Assembly: GCA_049115935.1 (NCBI GenBank)
Contig: JAGDZK010000063.1
Span: 1 to 64,000 of the forward strand
DNA length: 64,000 nt
Source of the DNA: Bermanella sp049115935
GTDB taxonomy: Bacteria > Pseudomonadota > Gammaproteobacteria > Pseudomonadales > Oceanobacteraceae
Direction of reading: 5' to 3'
Part shown: positions 43,921 through 52,806 of the stretch, piece by piece
How positions within the stretch are numbered: position 1 is the stretch's first letter
Layout: the number at the start of each line of letters is the position of its first letter
Translations under genes and position numbers: made by a program
The notes under the pieces: model-generated
Database searches by the model: none
Seen by the model: only the letters and a program-made list of their open reading frames with translations
What the model was told of the DNA's origin: nothing

Positions 43921-46842
43921 TTAGAATACATAATCAACTCCAACTGAAGCATCTATACCTGTATTGTAACTTTCGATAACTTGATCATTTTGAGTAAATT
44001 CAACTGGCTCATTAGTTAAGTTGCTGGCTTTCCCTTTAATAGTCAGGTTTTCACTTAAGTTCCATTTATAAACGAAGTCAAGCATTGTACGACCTTTCTC
44101 ATATTCATTATCAAGAGACCCCCTTACTACCTTTTCAATTCGATCACCAAAGTGATTAATCAAAAATGTAAAAGTTTGCCCTGTTGCAAGATGATCAAAT
44201 CCGAACTGAATATTAGCCAAAATCTCTGACTGCCCCTGCAATGCTCGTGTAGTGTTTCCCTCTAAACGGGCAGATTCATCATCTAAGTTAACTTCTGAAT
44301 CTATCCATGCAAAGTTACCAGATAAAAAGCCGCTAAAATTATCTGTGTCTAACACATCTATTTTGAAATCTAATTCCACACCTAATAAATCGGCTGAGTC
44401 AGAGTTTTCATAAGTATCACCTTTAGAAGCACTACCTGAAGCATCTGGAACCGTTTTTTCAATCGGCTTATCAATTGCTTTATTGAATAATGCTAGTGAT
44501 ATGCTTTCTGAATCAGATAGATAATATTCTGCACGGAAATCTAAATTAGTTATTTTTGAAAGCTCTAAATCTGGGTTACCGATAATGGCATCGTCTGTTT
44601 CGGGATCATAAAATGTAGACTCTGCTAGCTCCGTCAAACCCGGACGAGACACAGTATTTGATGCTCCTAAACGAAACTGCCATTCTTCAACTGGCTTCCA
44701 TGTGGCGGACACCACAGGTAATACCTCACTGGTATCTAGTGATGAATTAGCGCTTGGCTTTTTATCATATGTAATTTCTTGAGAGGCATCTTCAAGTCTT
44801 GCCCCCGCTAAAAATACCCAGGATTCATTTGGTTCATATTGATAGGATTGATAAATAGCCAACATAGATTCAGATGCATCATAGCTATCCGTAACGGCTG
44901 TATTACCCTTTAGACCAAACGCATTGCTATTTTCAATAACTTCTTCAACAGTTAAAGATAAGTCAGACGTAATATCTATACCCGATAAACCGTAACGCGC
45001 CAGTTCTAAGGTACGATCTTTTTGGCCTACTAAGACACCCGTTTTAAGTTTAAATATTGAACCACTATCAAATGCTCTTTCGAATGTATGATCAAGGCCT
45101 GCATCAAAACTAATCTCGGATAAATCAGAGAAACGTCTCTCTAATCCGGTTGATGCCAATGCGCCATTTCGATATTGATAGTTTCGACGATCTGGCTCAT
45201 ATCGACTTGTATGCGACAAGCCCGCTCTCCAATCAAATGTATTTTCAGCATCCAAGAATACTAAACCACTAAATTGCTGCGAGAAAAACTGACGCTCAAC
45301 CCATTGAAGTGTCACTTCATTAATATCCACACCTTCTTTATCTGTGCCTTCTACTTCACGGGTGGTATCTTCTGACTTACGTAATAAAATTGTTTTACTT
45401 AGATATTCATTACCTGCATTTGTTTCAACACCCGTGACAAAGTAACCGGTTAAATCTACATTATATTGACTACGCTCATAGTCAAAATTGCCAGAGGTGT
45501 CTCGAATATATGCATCTTCACGTGTTGACCATTCACTTTTGTATTCAACTGCACCATAGTAAGCCAACTCACCATAGTCTTTATCTAAGCGATCACCAAA
45601 AGAATAAGCAACAGCAACATCCGGCATGGCTGTTGTATCTTTTGTTGAATAAGAGTTTTCAAATTCATTCAGCAGTGCTTTATTCCCATTATCAAACCCA
45701 CCGTCAGTTTGACTGTCTACTTTGCTTGGCACTTCACGAGTACCGTCATCAATACCAATAAAATCCGTACCGCCACCGTCATAAGATAGAACGTCTTTTC
45801 CGGTTACTTGAGAATTAAACCCTAACGAGACTGAAAGCTTACTACTATCATCATCTGGTAAATCTTTTGTGCGCATGCGGATAGAACCACCGGTTGTATC
45901 CCCTGGTAAATCAGGTGTATAACTTTTTTGAATTTCAATACCGCCTAACACACTGGCTGGAAATAAATCTAACGGCACATCACGACGCATAGGGTCAGTA
46001 CTTGGCATGCCCAAACCATTTAAAGTTGATGAGATGTAGCGTCCCTGTAAACCTCGAACCACAGCATATTGACCACCAATAAGTGAAACACCCGCCACTC
46101 GCTTAAGTGCAGAAGCGGCATTTGAATCCCCAAAGCGTGACATCTGCTCTGAGCCAATTGCGCTTAACACGGCACTCGAATCACGCTGCTGCGATGTGGC
46201 CGTTGATGGAATGTATGACCCTACCGCTACTACTTCTTCAATGGCACTGTCGCCACTTAAGCTCATGTTTACATTCATCGCGGTTGCACTGTTACCAAAC
46301 ACGCGCATGCCTTTTACATCGCGATTGCCATAAGATGGATGTGCAATACGTAAATCGTATTCACCACGGGGCAGCTCTAGTTCAAAGTAACCTTCACCAT
46401 TGGTGCTAACCGATACGTCAGAGCCTTCAACAGAAATACGAGCCCCTTCTACACCACCGCCGGTTTCATCAGATTCGATATAACCAGAAATTTGTCCTAA
46501 TACCGCTACGGCTTCTTTGCCTGGGGTGTATACGCTGATGTCTGGGATGGCTTCGCCACCAATCATTTCAATTTTAATTTCTGCGTTTTGATCACTGCTG
46601 GCATCAAATTCAAATTCACCGGCCCACTCGCCAAATTCGCTAAGTTCTACTTGGTGCTTGCCGCCTTTAAGGTCAAAGCTGACAACCCCATTTTTACCCA
46701 CAAGCTTGCGATTACCGTCTACCGTCACAGATAAAGTATCAACTGGTTTGCCTTGTTCCGTGATATAAAAAACACTCTCGCCTGCAAACGCACCCGAGGC
46801 ACTAATAGCGGCAATCACACCTGCCAGCAAATTACGTTTCAT
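43921..46842 (-). CDS. Large TonB-dependent outer-membrane receptor with N-terminal extension domains
   Basis: A 973-residue receptor. Signal peptide (ends ASGAFAG), then two small beta-sandwich modules: residues about 22-95 (a PEGA-like fold) and about 110-195 (carboxypeptidase regulatory-like, with GARISVEGSDVSVSTNGEG and GEYDLRIAHPSYG), then a TonB-box-like EEVVAVGSY, a plug domain (GGQYAVVRGLQGRYISSTLN) and a C-terminal barrel ending in aromatic VGVDYVF. The CarboxypepD_reg extension is typical of SusC-like and other polymer or large-ligand receptors. Ligand unknown. The PhoB-like site upstream and the adjacent TonB2 operon suggest phosphorus-containing substrates. The next gene on this strand encodes a partner lipoprotein. 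Confidence 0.9.
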   Translation of the reverse strand: MKRNLLAGVIAAISASGAFAGESVFYITEQGKPVDTLSVTVDGNRKLVGKNGVVSFDLKGGKHQVELSEFGEWAGEFEFDASSDQNAEIKIEMIGGEAIPDISVYTPGKEAVAVLGQISGYIESDETGGGVEGARISVEGSDVSVSTNGEGYFELELPRGEYDLRIAHPSYGNRDVKGMRVFGNSATAMNVNMSLSGDSAIEEVVAVGSYIPSTATSQQRDSSAVLSAIGSEQMSRFGDSNAASALKRVAGVSLIGGQYAVVRGLQGRYISSTLNGLGMPSTDPMRRDVPLDLFPASVLGGIEIQKSYTPDLPGDTTGGSIRMRTKDLPDDDSSKLSVSLGFNSQVTGKDVLSYDGGGTDFIGIDDGTREVPSKVDSQTDGGFDNGNKALLNEFENSYSTKDTTAMPDVAVAYSFGDRLDKDYGELAYYGAVEYKSEWSTREDAYIRDTSGNFDYERSQYNVDLTGYFVTGVETNAGNEYLSKTILLRKSEDTTREVEGTDKEGVDINEVTLQWVERQFFSQQFSGLVFLDAENTFDWRAGLSHTSRYEPDRRNYQYRNGALASTGLERRFSDLSEISFDAGLDHTFERAFDSGSIFKLKTGVLVGQKDRTLELARYGLSGIDITSDLSLTVEEVIENSNAFGLKGNTAVTDSYDASESMLAIYQSYQYEPNESWVFLAGARLEDASQEITYDKKPSANSSLDTSEVLPVVSATWKPVEEWQFRLGASNTVSRPGLTELAESTFYDPETDDAIIGNPDLELSKITNLDFRAEYYLSDSESISLALFNKAIDKPIEKTVPDASGSASKGDTYENSDSADLLGVELDFKIDVLDTDNFSGFLSGNFAWIDSEVNLDDESARLEGNTTRALQGQSEILANIQFGFDHLATGQTFTFLINHFGDRIEKVVRGSLDNEYEKGRTMLDFVYKWNLSENLTIKGKASNLTNEPVEFTQNDQVIESYNTGIDASVGVDYVF

Positions 46843-46899
46843 ATTCTCTCCAACTCACTTGTATTTAGTTTTAAGCTGGCGCTGACGATAATTCTGCTA

Positions 46900-46922
46900 T
46901 GTGACAGCTGTGTTACATGACA
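46900..46922 (-). promoter_or_regulatory. PhoB-box-like element, TonB-dependent receptor
   Basis: TGTGACAGC-TGTG-TTACATGACA on the plus strand; identical to the element at 42167-42189 outside the central four bases. In the gene direction it gives ATGTAAC-ACAG-CTGTCAC. Located 58 bp before the receptor start; a further TGACA lies at about 46970. Confidence 0.6.
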
Positions 46923-47183
46923 TTTGAGTTGCAGTTACGCTGCACTTTTATGGCTGAAATATGACAAGTCAGTACGCTAGACCCCAGCGCTGGCAAGGGC
47001 TATATAGTTAAGGTGGGGATCAGGCTTGATATATGAATTTTTTATGACAATTTGTCTAGGTAGGTCTAATACTGCTAAGCCTCCCTGTATTTAAATGGTT
47101 TATTGCATTAGTCCCATATGCTGCTCGCCTTTCAAGGCTTAGGCCTTTAAAATGCCCGCTCACTCTTTAAGCTTGCTGTTACC

Positions 47184-47651
47184 GTGTCTGATCCTGTTAA
47201 TATCATCGAAACCAAAGACATTACCCCTGCCACTATCACCGCGGATAACAAGTGTGATTTTTGTTCGGCTTTATGTTGCTCGTATATCACCCAAGAGCTA
47301 GATACTCCTCGGACCATGCATGCGTTTGACGTATTACTGTGGCAAGTGGCGCACAAAGGCATTCATGTTTTTAAAGACGGTAATGGCTGGTATCTACTGA
47401 GTATGAGCAAATGCGAATTTGTGATGCCTGATAACCGTTGTGGCATCTATGAAACCCGCCCGATGATCTGCCGTGACCATAGCAATAGTGCCTGTGAATT
47501 TGACGTGCCCATTGATGAAGGCTGTGATTTGTACTTTCAAACCTTTGAAGAGCTAGACAACTACTGCCGAAAGCGCTTCAAAACTTGGGATAAGCGCTTA
47601 GAGAAATTTGAAGCTGAGCAAGCCAAAACAAAAGCCAAACACCTGAAATAA
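47184..47651 (+). CDS. YkgJ family cysteine-cluster protein
   Basis: A 155-residue protein of the CxxCxxxCC (YkgJ/UPF0153) family. Cysteines: CDFCSALCC in the N-terminal part, C in SKCEF, CGIYETRPMICRDH, and further Cys residues in ACEFD and GCDLY. Eight or more conserved Cys suggest a zinc or iron-sulfur site; the function is not established. Start is the GTG at 47184. It reads away from the receptor operon and is probably a single gene. Confidence 0.85.
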   Translation: MSDPVNIIETKDITPATITADNKCDFCSALCCSYITQELDTPRTMHAFDVLLWQVAHKGIHVFKDGNGWYLLSMSKCEFVMPDNRCGIYETRPMICRDHSNSACEFDVPIDEGCDLYFQTFEELDNYCRKRFKTWDKRLEKFEAEQAKTKAKHLK

Positions 47652-47686
47652 GCACGCTTACTATATAAGACTTACCTTGCAAGATG

Positions 47687-47712
47687 CCCAGCTCATTCTC
47701 TAAGCTGGGTTT
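47687..47712 (+). terminator. Possible terminator after the YkgJ-type gene
   Basis: CCCAGCT / AGCTGGG stem (47687-47693 with 47703-47709) followed only by TTTGG, so the T-run is weak. Confidence 0.4.
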
Positions 47713-47787
47713 GGTGAATAAACACCACCTTCATCGAACCCTCTTGTTCAGCGAAACTCCGACCAACCTGTGGTTATCATCTATGCT

Positions 47788-47818
47788 TAAGTGACAGCAA
47801 TCACTTAGCGAGCTTAAG
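47788..47818. promoter_or_regulatory. Inverted and direct repeat at the start of the cupredoxin operon
   Basis: TAAGTGA and TCACTTA form a perfect inverted repeat around six bases (47788-47807), and GCTTAAG occurs at 47785-47791 and again at 47812-47818, ending at the start codon. Position just before the ATG suggests an operator or a hairpin over the translation start. Confidence 0.45.
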
Positions 47819-48490
47819 ATGTTTAATAGACCTAACGCGACAATTCTCTGCCTATTACTAGGCATTGTAATTAGCCCAATGGGTCTCACACAAACCTTTG
47901 ATATAAAGTTCATTGATAGCGACAACCAACCCGTTCAGTTTGCTGTGGCGGCTGATACCCGAACCCCTATTACACCTACTGATTCACATGAAAGACAAAA
48001 CCAACCCAGTGCCGTTATCGACCAAATAAACATGCAGTTTTCCCCCATGGTCATTGCCATCAATCAGGGAGAAAACGTCAGCTTTCCCAACAGCGATAAC
48101 ATTCGTCACCATGTGTATTCATTCTCGAAAGCAAAGCGCTTCGAGACAAAACTATATGCCAACAAACCTGAGGCACCTGTGCTATTTGATGAGCCGGGTA
48201 TTGTGGTGCTCGGGTGTAACATTCATGACAGCATGATTGGTTATATCTTTGTCTCGCCTTGGCAAGACTTCGGTGTCAGCGATGATCAAGGGCTTGCTAC
48301 CCTTAACAGCGAGAAGCCTCCTACCAATTTGGAATACTGGCACCCTTGGAGTTTGACTCCCAACCAGGTAAATACGTTCGAGATTAAACAATGGCCAACT
48401 GACGGACCGCTAGTCATTCAATTAATGCTCAACAAGCCACAAGCTGCGCCTGTCATGAAGACCTTTAAACGAGGGTTTGGCAGTCCATGA
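47819..48490 (+). CDS. Secreted cupredoxin-like protein (MauL-type annotation)
   Basis: A 223-residue exported protein (signal peptide about 1-25). The middle shows a type-1 copper-like site: His in NSDNIRHHVYSF and the Cys-His-Met set in GCNIHDSMIGYIFV, as in plastocyanin-like domains. A beta-rich tail (about 150-220) follows. Relatives are annotated as methylamine-utilisation protein-like without proof. It probably binds copper in the periplasm and could sense or carry electrons. It overlaps the next gene (ATGA, 4 bases), opening a four-gene unit. Confidence 0.82.
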   Translation: MFNRPNATILCLLLGIVISPMGLTQTFDIKFIDSDNQPVQFAVAADTRTPITPTDSHERQNQPSAVIDQINMQFSPMVIAINQGENVSFPNSDNIRHHVYSFSKAKRFETKLYANKPEAPVLFDEPGIVVLGCNIHDSMIGYIFVSPWQDFGVSDDQGLATLNSEKPPTNLEYWHPWSLTPNQVNTFEIKQWPTDGPLVIQLMLNKPQAAPVMKTFKRGFGSP

Positions 48491-50814
48491 GCATGAGTTT
48501 ACGTAATCGCATCGTATTATTTTTTCTAAGCTTATTAATTGTGAGCACAATCGCAACGATCGGCTCAGTTTTGTTGGCAACCAACAACAGTGTAAAAACC
48601 CAAGCTCAATCTAAGCTTGTGGTGGGTAAAAACGTCTTTGAGCAATTGTTATTTGAAAGAGGCAACCAACTTTTAAATGCCGCTACGGTATTAGTGGCAG
48701 ACTTTGGTTTTAAAGATGCCATTACCTCCAATGATCAAGCGACCATTGAGTCAGCATTAGTGAACAATCAAATACGCATTAATGCCGACCTTATGTTGCT
48801 GATCACACTTAGTGGTAACCTCATTAGCAGCGACAAAAAAACAACCTTAGGTAAAGCATTATTAAAAGAGCTATTAATTTTAGCGCAAACTCAAAACGGT
48901 ACGTCTGGTATTGTACTGGTTAATCAAGATATTTATCAATTTGTCATGTTACCCGTGAAAGCACCTGTAACCCTAGCATGGACATTAATCGCAACTCGTA
49001 TCGATGAAGAGTTTGCACAACAACTTAAAGAACTCACTAACTTAGACGTGGTGTTTAAAGCTGAAGATAATAAGGATAAAACGGTGATTGTTTCTACAAT
49101 TAAAGGGTTATCCAGCAGTGAAAAATACAATAACACTGAGTCGCTATCGATCAACAATATACTTAATGACCACAATGACGACTATTTAACGCTACCGGTA
49201 ACATTAGCCGATTCTACATTTTTTAAAATAAAGGCTTATTTAAATACATCTTTAGCGCAATCTTATTTACTGTTTTATCCGTTAAAAATTCAAATCATAG
49301 CCATCGCCAGTATTACCCTTATATTATCTATTATTAGCGCCTTTTTTATCGCAAGAAAAATCACCAAACCGATTATTAAGTTAGCGAACATCACTAAAAA
49401 GATTAGTTCTGGCGAATACGGTGAAAAAATTGAAGATGACCAATCAAGCTATGAAACATCCAAACTGAGCGAACATTTTAATACCATGCAAAAAGAAATT
49501 GCCTTGCGCGAAGAGAAGCTCACATTTCTTGCCTACAATGACAGCTTAACCGGGGTTGCCAATCGAAGCTTTCTTATAAAACAACTAACAGAATCCATTA
49601 ATCTTAATCCTGATAACCAGTTAACAATCATCCGTATCTATATTGACAATTTTAAAGAAACCAATGATACCTTTGGTTATGACATTGGTGACGAACTGTT
49701 AATTGCCTTTGCAAACGTACTCATCTCTTACGCATACAACATCAAGCAAGTTGCCAGAATCAACTCTGCTGAATTTGCCATCATTTTTAATGGCATTAAT
49801 GAAAACACCGTAACCGAGAAAATCATTAACTTACAAACGATTCTTCAATACCCATTAATTGTCGGTGATTTAAAATTAAAAAATCACATTACCATGGGAA
49901 TATCTTTCTACCCAACACAAGGAGAAGAAGCTGAACAGCTTCTGCGTAGAAGCGAAATAGCACTTAATCATGCAAAAGATTTAAAGCTGGAGTATGCCAT
50001 ATATCAAGATGGACAAGATGAGCGCCACTTAAGGCAAATTGACCTCATTAACGATTTAAAGATCGCATTAGAAACAGACCAATTAAACATTCATTACCAA
50101 GCAAAAGTTGACCTAGATAAAAATCGAGTCTCTCAAGTTGAAGCATTGCTCAGGTGGAGCCATGAGAAATACGGATTTATATCACCAGAGGAGTTCATAC
50201 AACTGGCTGAGCGAACAGGGCTCATGCCTAAACTCACCCACTGGGTGTTAAATCAAGTATTTAGGCAGGCAAGCGCGTGGAAACATAAAGGGCTAAACAT
50301 CACAATTGCGGTAAACCTATCTGCCTATGATTTAGTAAGTGAGTTTCCGGATAAAATAGAATCTCTTCTTATTCAACAGCAACTTTCACCTAACGACATT
50401 ATGCTAGAGATCACCGAAAGCGCAGTGATGAACAACCCTGACATTACTATTCAAGTACTATATAAATTAAAAAAAATTGGCTTTGCATTATCCATTGATG
50501 ATTATGGCACGGGTTACTCATCCCTTTCTCAACTCAAAAATATGCCAATAGATGAGTTGAAGATTGATAAATCTTTTGTCTTAAATTTAGAAAATGATAA
50601 AAATGATTTAGCTATCGTCAAATCAACCATTGAACTTGCACACAATATTGGCTTAAACGTAGTGGCTGAAGGCGTAGAAACCCATGAAGTATTTTCTATT
50701 TTAAAACGCTGGGGCTGCAATAAATTGCAAGGTTATTACATTAGCCGACCCATAGATGCCCAGAGCTTTGAATCCTGGCTAGAAACATACACCATTCCAG
50801 AGGTGACTTCATGA
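48487..50814 (+). CDS. Membrane GGDEF/EAL protein with degenerate GGDEF, likely c-di-GMP phosphodiesterase
   Basis: A 775-residue protein: helix about 9-29, an extracytoplasmic sensor domain about 30-260, a second helix about 262-290, HAMP, a GGDEF domain and an EAL domain. The cyclase signature is NSAEF at 426-430, so synthesis is not expected. The EAL domain is complete: EALLRW at 552-557, EITESAV, DDYGTGYSSLS, DELKIDKSFV and AEGVET. I infer that it degrades c-di-GMP under control of its periplasmic domain. Coupled translationally to the cupredoxin gene before and the DUF3034 gene after (both 4-base overlaps), so the secreted copper-type protein may supply its signal. Confidence 0.92.
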   Translation: MSMSLRNRIVLFFLSLLIVSTIATIGSVLLATNNSVKTQAQSKLVVGKNVFEQLLFERGNQLLNAATVLVADFGFKDAITSNDQATIESALVNNQIRINADLMLLITLSGNLISSDKKTTLGKALLKELLILAQTQNGTSGIVLVNQDIYQFVMLPVKAPVTLAWTLIATRIDEEFAQQLKELTNLDVVFKAEDNKDKTVIVSTIKGLSSSEKYNNTESLSINNILNDHNDDYLTLPVTLADSTFFKIKAYLNTSLAQSYLLFYPLKIQIIAIASITLILSIISAFFIARKITKPIIKLANITKKISSGEYGEKIEDDQSSYETSKLSEHFNTMQKEIALREEKLTFLAYNDSLTGVANRSFLIKQLTESINLNPDNQLTIIRIYIDNFKETNDTFGYDIGDELLIAFANVLISYAYNIKQVARINSAEFAIIFNGINENTVTEKIINLQTILQYPLIVGDLKLKNHITMGISFYPTQGEEAEQLLRRSEIALNHAKDLKLEYAIYQDGQDERHLRQIDLINDLKIALETDQLNIHYQAKVDLDKNRVSQVEALLRWSHEKYGFISPEEFIQLAERTGLMPKLTHWVLNQVFRQASAWKHKGLNITIAVNLSAYDLVSEFPDKIESLLIQQQLSPNDIMLEITESAVMNNPDITIQVLYKLKKIGFALSIDDYGTGYSSLSQLKNMPIDELKIDKSFVLNLENDKNDLAIVKSTIELAHNIGLNVVAEGVETHEVFSILKRWGCNKLQGYYISRPIDAQSFESWLETYTIPEVTS

Positions 50815-51644
50815 AGTGTCTTTTATTCATCTTAATCTTTGTCATGCTGAACACATTGAGCCATGCACAAAACGGAAAATTACTGGCCACATCTGGCGTT
50901 GGCCCGGTGGAAGGAGGCAGCGGTGGCGGCTTAATTCCTTGGGCGATGATAGGAAGCTATGCAACTCAAGATGAAATCGGTTTTAACACCACCTTTAGCG
51001 AAGCTGATGTAAATGACTACACACTATCTTCCCACGGCATAAGCGCAGGTTTTTATGATCGGCTGGAAATATCCTTCGCCCAACTGCGTTTTGAGGACAA
51101 GCAAGGTAACATTGACATTAAACAAAATATTTTTGGCATAAAAACACGCTTATACGGGGATGCCATTTATGGCACATATCCACAAGTTAGTTTAGGGGTA
51201 CAGCATAAAACCTTAATCGATGAAACGACCGCAAAAGCACTTAATGCCAGCGATTCAAACGGAACCGACATTTATCTTAGCGCCGCAAAAGTTTGGTTAA
51301 ATGGCCCATTGCAACGCACTGTATTGCTGAATGCAAATATACGCTACAGCAAAGCTAACCAGTTGGGTTTGTTAGGTTATGGCACTTCTGATCACAATGA
51401 CGCCGAACTATTACTTGAGCTTGCTGGGGCTGTTTTCATCAACCGACATATTGCAGTCGGCATGGAATACAGACAAAAACCAGATAATATAAATGGCCTA
51501 CCAGAAGACGACTGGCAAGATGTTTTTGTGGCTTACTTTCCGAATAAATCCATTTCACTGACGTTTGCTTATCTTCAGCTAGGTGAAATTGCCACATTAA
51601 AAAATCAAACTGGTTACTACGTTTCTTTACAAGCTGCATTTTAA
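50811..51644 (+). CDS. DUF3034 family outer-membrane-like beta protein
   Basis: A 277-residue protein with signal peptide (about 1-20, ending SHA) and an all-beta body rich in alternating strands (for example VSLGVQHKTLIDETT, VALGMEYRQKPDN-like), ending YYVSLQAAF with the C-terminal aromatic residue of outer-membrane barrels. The GGSGGGLIPWA start of the mature part is a hallmark of DUF3034. Function unknown. Position in the operon suggests a barrel or channel working with the cupredoxin and globin. Confidence 0.82.
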   Translation: MKCLLFILIFVMLNTLSHAQNGKLLATSGVGPVEGGSGGGLIPWAMIGSYATQDEIGFNTTFSEADVNDYTLSSHGISAGFYDRLEISFAQLRFEDKQGNIDIKQNIFGIKTRLYGDAIYGTYPQVSLGVQHKTLIDETTAKALNASDSNGTDIYLSAAKVWLNGPLQRTVLLNANIRYSKANQLGLLGYGTSDHNDAELLLELAGAVFINRHIAVGMEYRQKPDNINGLPEDDWQDVFVAYFPNKSISLTFAYLQLGEIATLKNQTGYYVSLQAAF

Positions 51645-51653
51645 GGATAAATA

Positions 51654-52073
51654 ATGAAACTACTATGCCTGCTATTACTCCCTTTATTATTAAACGCCTG
51701 TAGCACGCTTCAAAAGGAACAAAGCTTATTTAGTCAGCTGGGTGCAAAGGCTGGCATTGCTAAACTGACGGATGCGTTCATTGAAGAAATTCAATATGAC
51801 AAACAGGTATTACCCTACTTTTTAGAAAGTGATATACACCGCTTTAGAAGTAAGTTTATTGAACAAATTTGTATGATCAGTGGTGGCCCATGTGAATACA
51901 CAGGTGATTCGATGGAAGATGTACATGCAGGTATGCAAATTAACGAACATCATTTTAATGCACTGGTGGATGATTTAATTCGCGCAATGGAAGCAGTTGA
52001 TTTACCTGTACAAACTCAAAATCAATTATTAAGTCTGCTCACCCCCATGCGTAAAGAAATCATTTATCGCTAA
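51654..52073 (+). CDS. Lipid-anchored group 1 truncated hemoglobin
   Basis: A 139-residue protein: a lipoprotein signal with lipobox LLNAC (Cys16) followed by Ser, then a truncated globin. The typical GGPCEYTGDSMEDVHAGM block supplies the proximal heme His, with LFSQLGAKAGI at the start of the globin part and LLTPMRKEIIY at its end. Such domains bind O2 or NO. Location in the outer-membrane-facing periplasm is unusual for a hemoglobin. It is last in the four-gene unit and its stop overlaps the convergent ung gene by 4 bases. Confidence 0.88.
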   Translation: MKLLCLLLLPLLLNACSTLQKEQSLFSQLGAKAGIAKLTDAFIEEIQYDKQVLPYFLESDIHRFRSKFIEQICMISGGPCEYTGDSMEDVHAGMQINEHHFNALVDDLIRAMEAVDLPVQTQNQLLSLLTPMRKEIIYR

Positions 52074-52804
52074 AAATCAAACCCTAAATTCTGAGGGGCT
52101 TGAGCAGCTAGCTTCCAATCAATTTTAGTCATGGAGTGTTGTTCAAGGTAATCATTCGCCTTAGAGAAACAGCCCGAGCCTAAAAACGCATCAAAGGTTT
52201 TACCTTGCTTGGTCGCGCCAAGCGGGCTTGGGTGAGAGGTTTTAATCACACAGTGTTTTTGCTCATCAACCTTGGCGCAAACATCATGAGCAAATCGCCC
52301 CCATGCTAAAAATACTACGTCTGTCTTATTATCATTAATGTAATCAATGCAACCTTGAGTAAATGTTTCCCAGCCTTGTTTAGCATGACTGGCAGGCTCA
52401 CCTTCACGCACAGTTAAACAGGAGTTCAGCAGCAATACACCCTGCTGTGCCCATGCCTGGAGATTTCCTGAATCAGGGATCGTTAAATTTAAATCACGAT
52501 TCAGTTCTTTAAAAATATTTTTAAGGGAAGGTGGGATTTTCACCTGGTCTTGTACACTAAACGACAGTCCATGTGCTTGGCCTGCGCCGTGGTAAGGATC
52601 TTGCCCCATAATCACGACACGTACCTCATCAAGGCTGGTTAAATTAAACGCATTCCAGATATGATCTTTTACTGGGTAAACCTTGGCTTGTTGATATTCT
52701 TGCTCAATAAATGCCAATAGCTTTAACATGTAGGGCTGCTTTAATTGAGATTCAAAGTAAGCCTGCCATGAAGGGTCTAATTCATTAATCGGATTCAATG
52801 TCAC
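52070..52804 (-). CDS. ung: Uracil-DNA glycosylase
   Basis: A 244-residue family 1 UNG: catalytic GQDPYHGAGQAHGLSFSV (water-activating Asp), and the DNA-binding HPSPLGA loop. It removes uracil from DNA. It begins three bases after the stop of the upstream membrane-protein gene and is probably co-transcribed with it. It is slightly longer than E. coli UNG (229). Confidence 0.96.
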   Translation of the reverse strand: MTLNPINELDPSWQAYFESQLKQPYMLKLLAFIEQEYQQAKVYPVKDHIWNAFNLTSLDEVRVVIMGQDPYHGAGQAHGLSFSVQDQVKIPPSLKNIFKELNRDLNLTIPDSGNLQAWAQQGVLLLNSCLTVREGEPASHAKQGWETFTQGCIDYINDNKTDVVFLAWGRFAHDVCAKVDEQKHCVIKTSHPSPLGATKQGKTFDAFLGSGCFSKANDYLEQHSMTKIDWKLAAQAPQNLGFDF

Positions 52805-52806
52805 AG

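Noticed and set aside
48487..50814. Active diguanylate cyclase
   Set aside because: The GGDEF signature is NSAEF, lacking both glycines and the Asp needed for catalysis.
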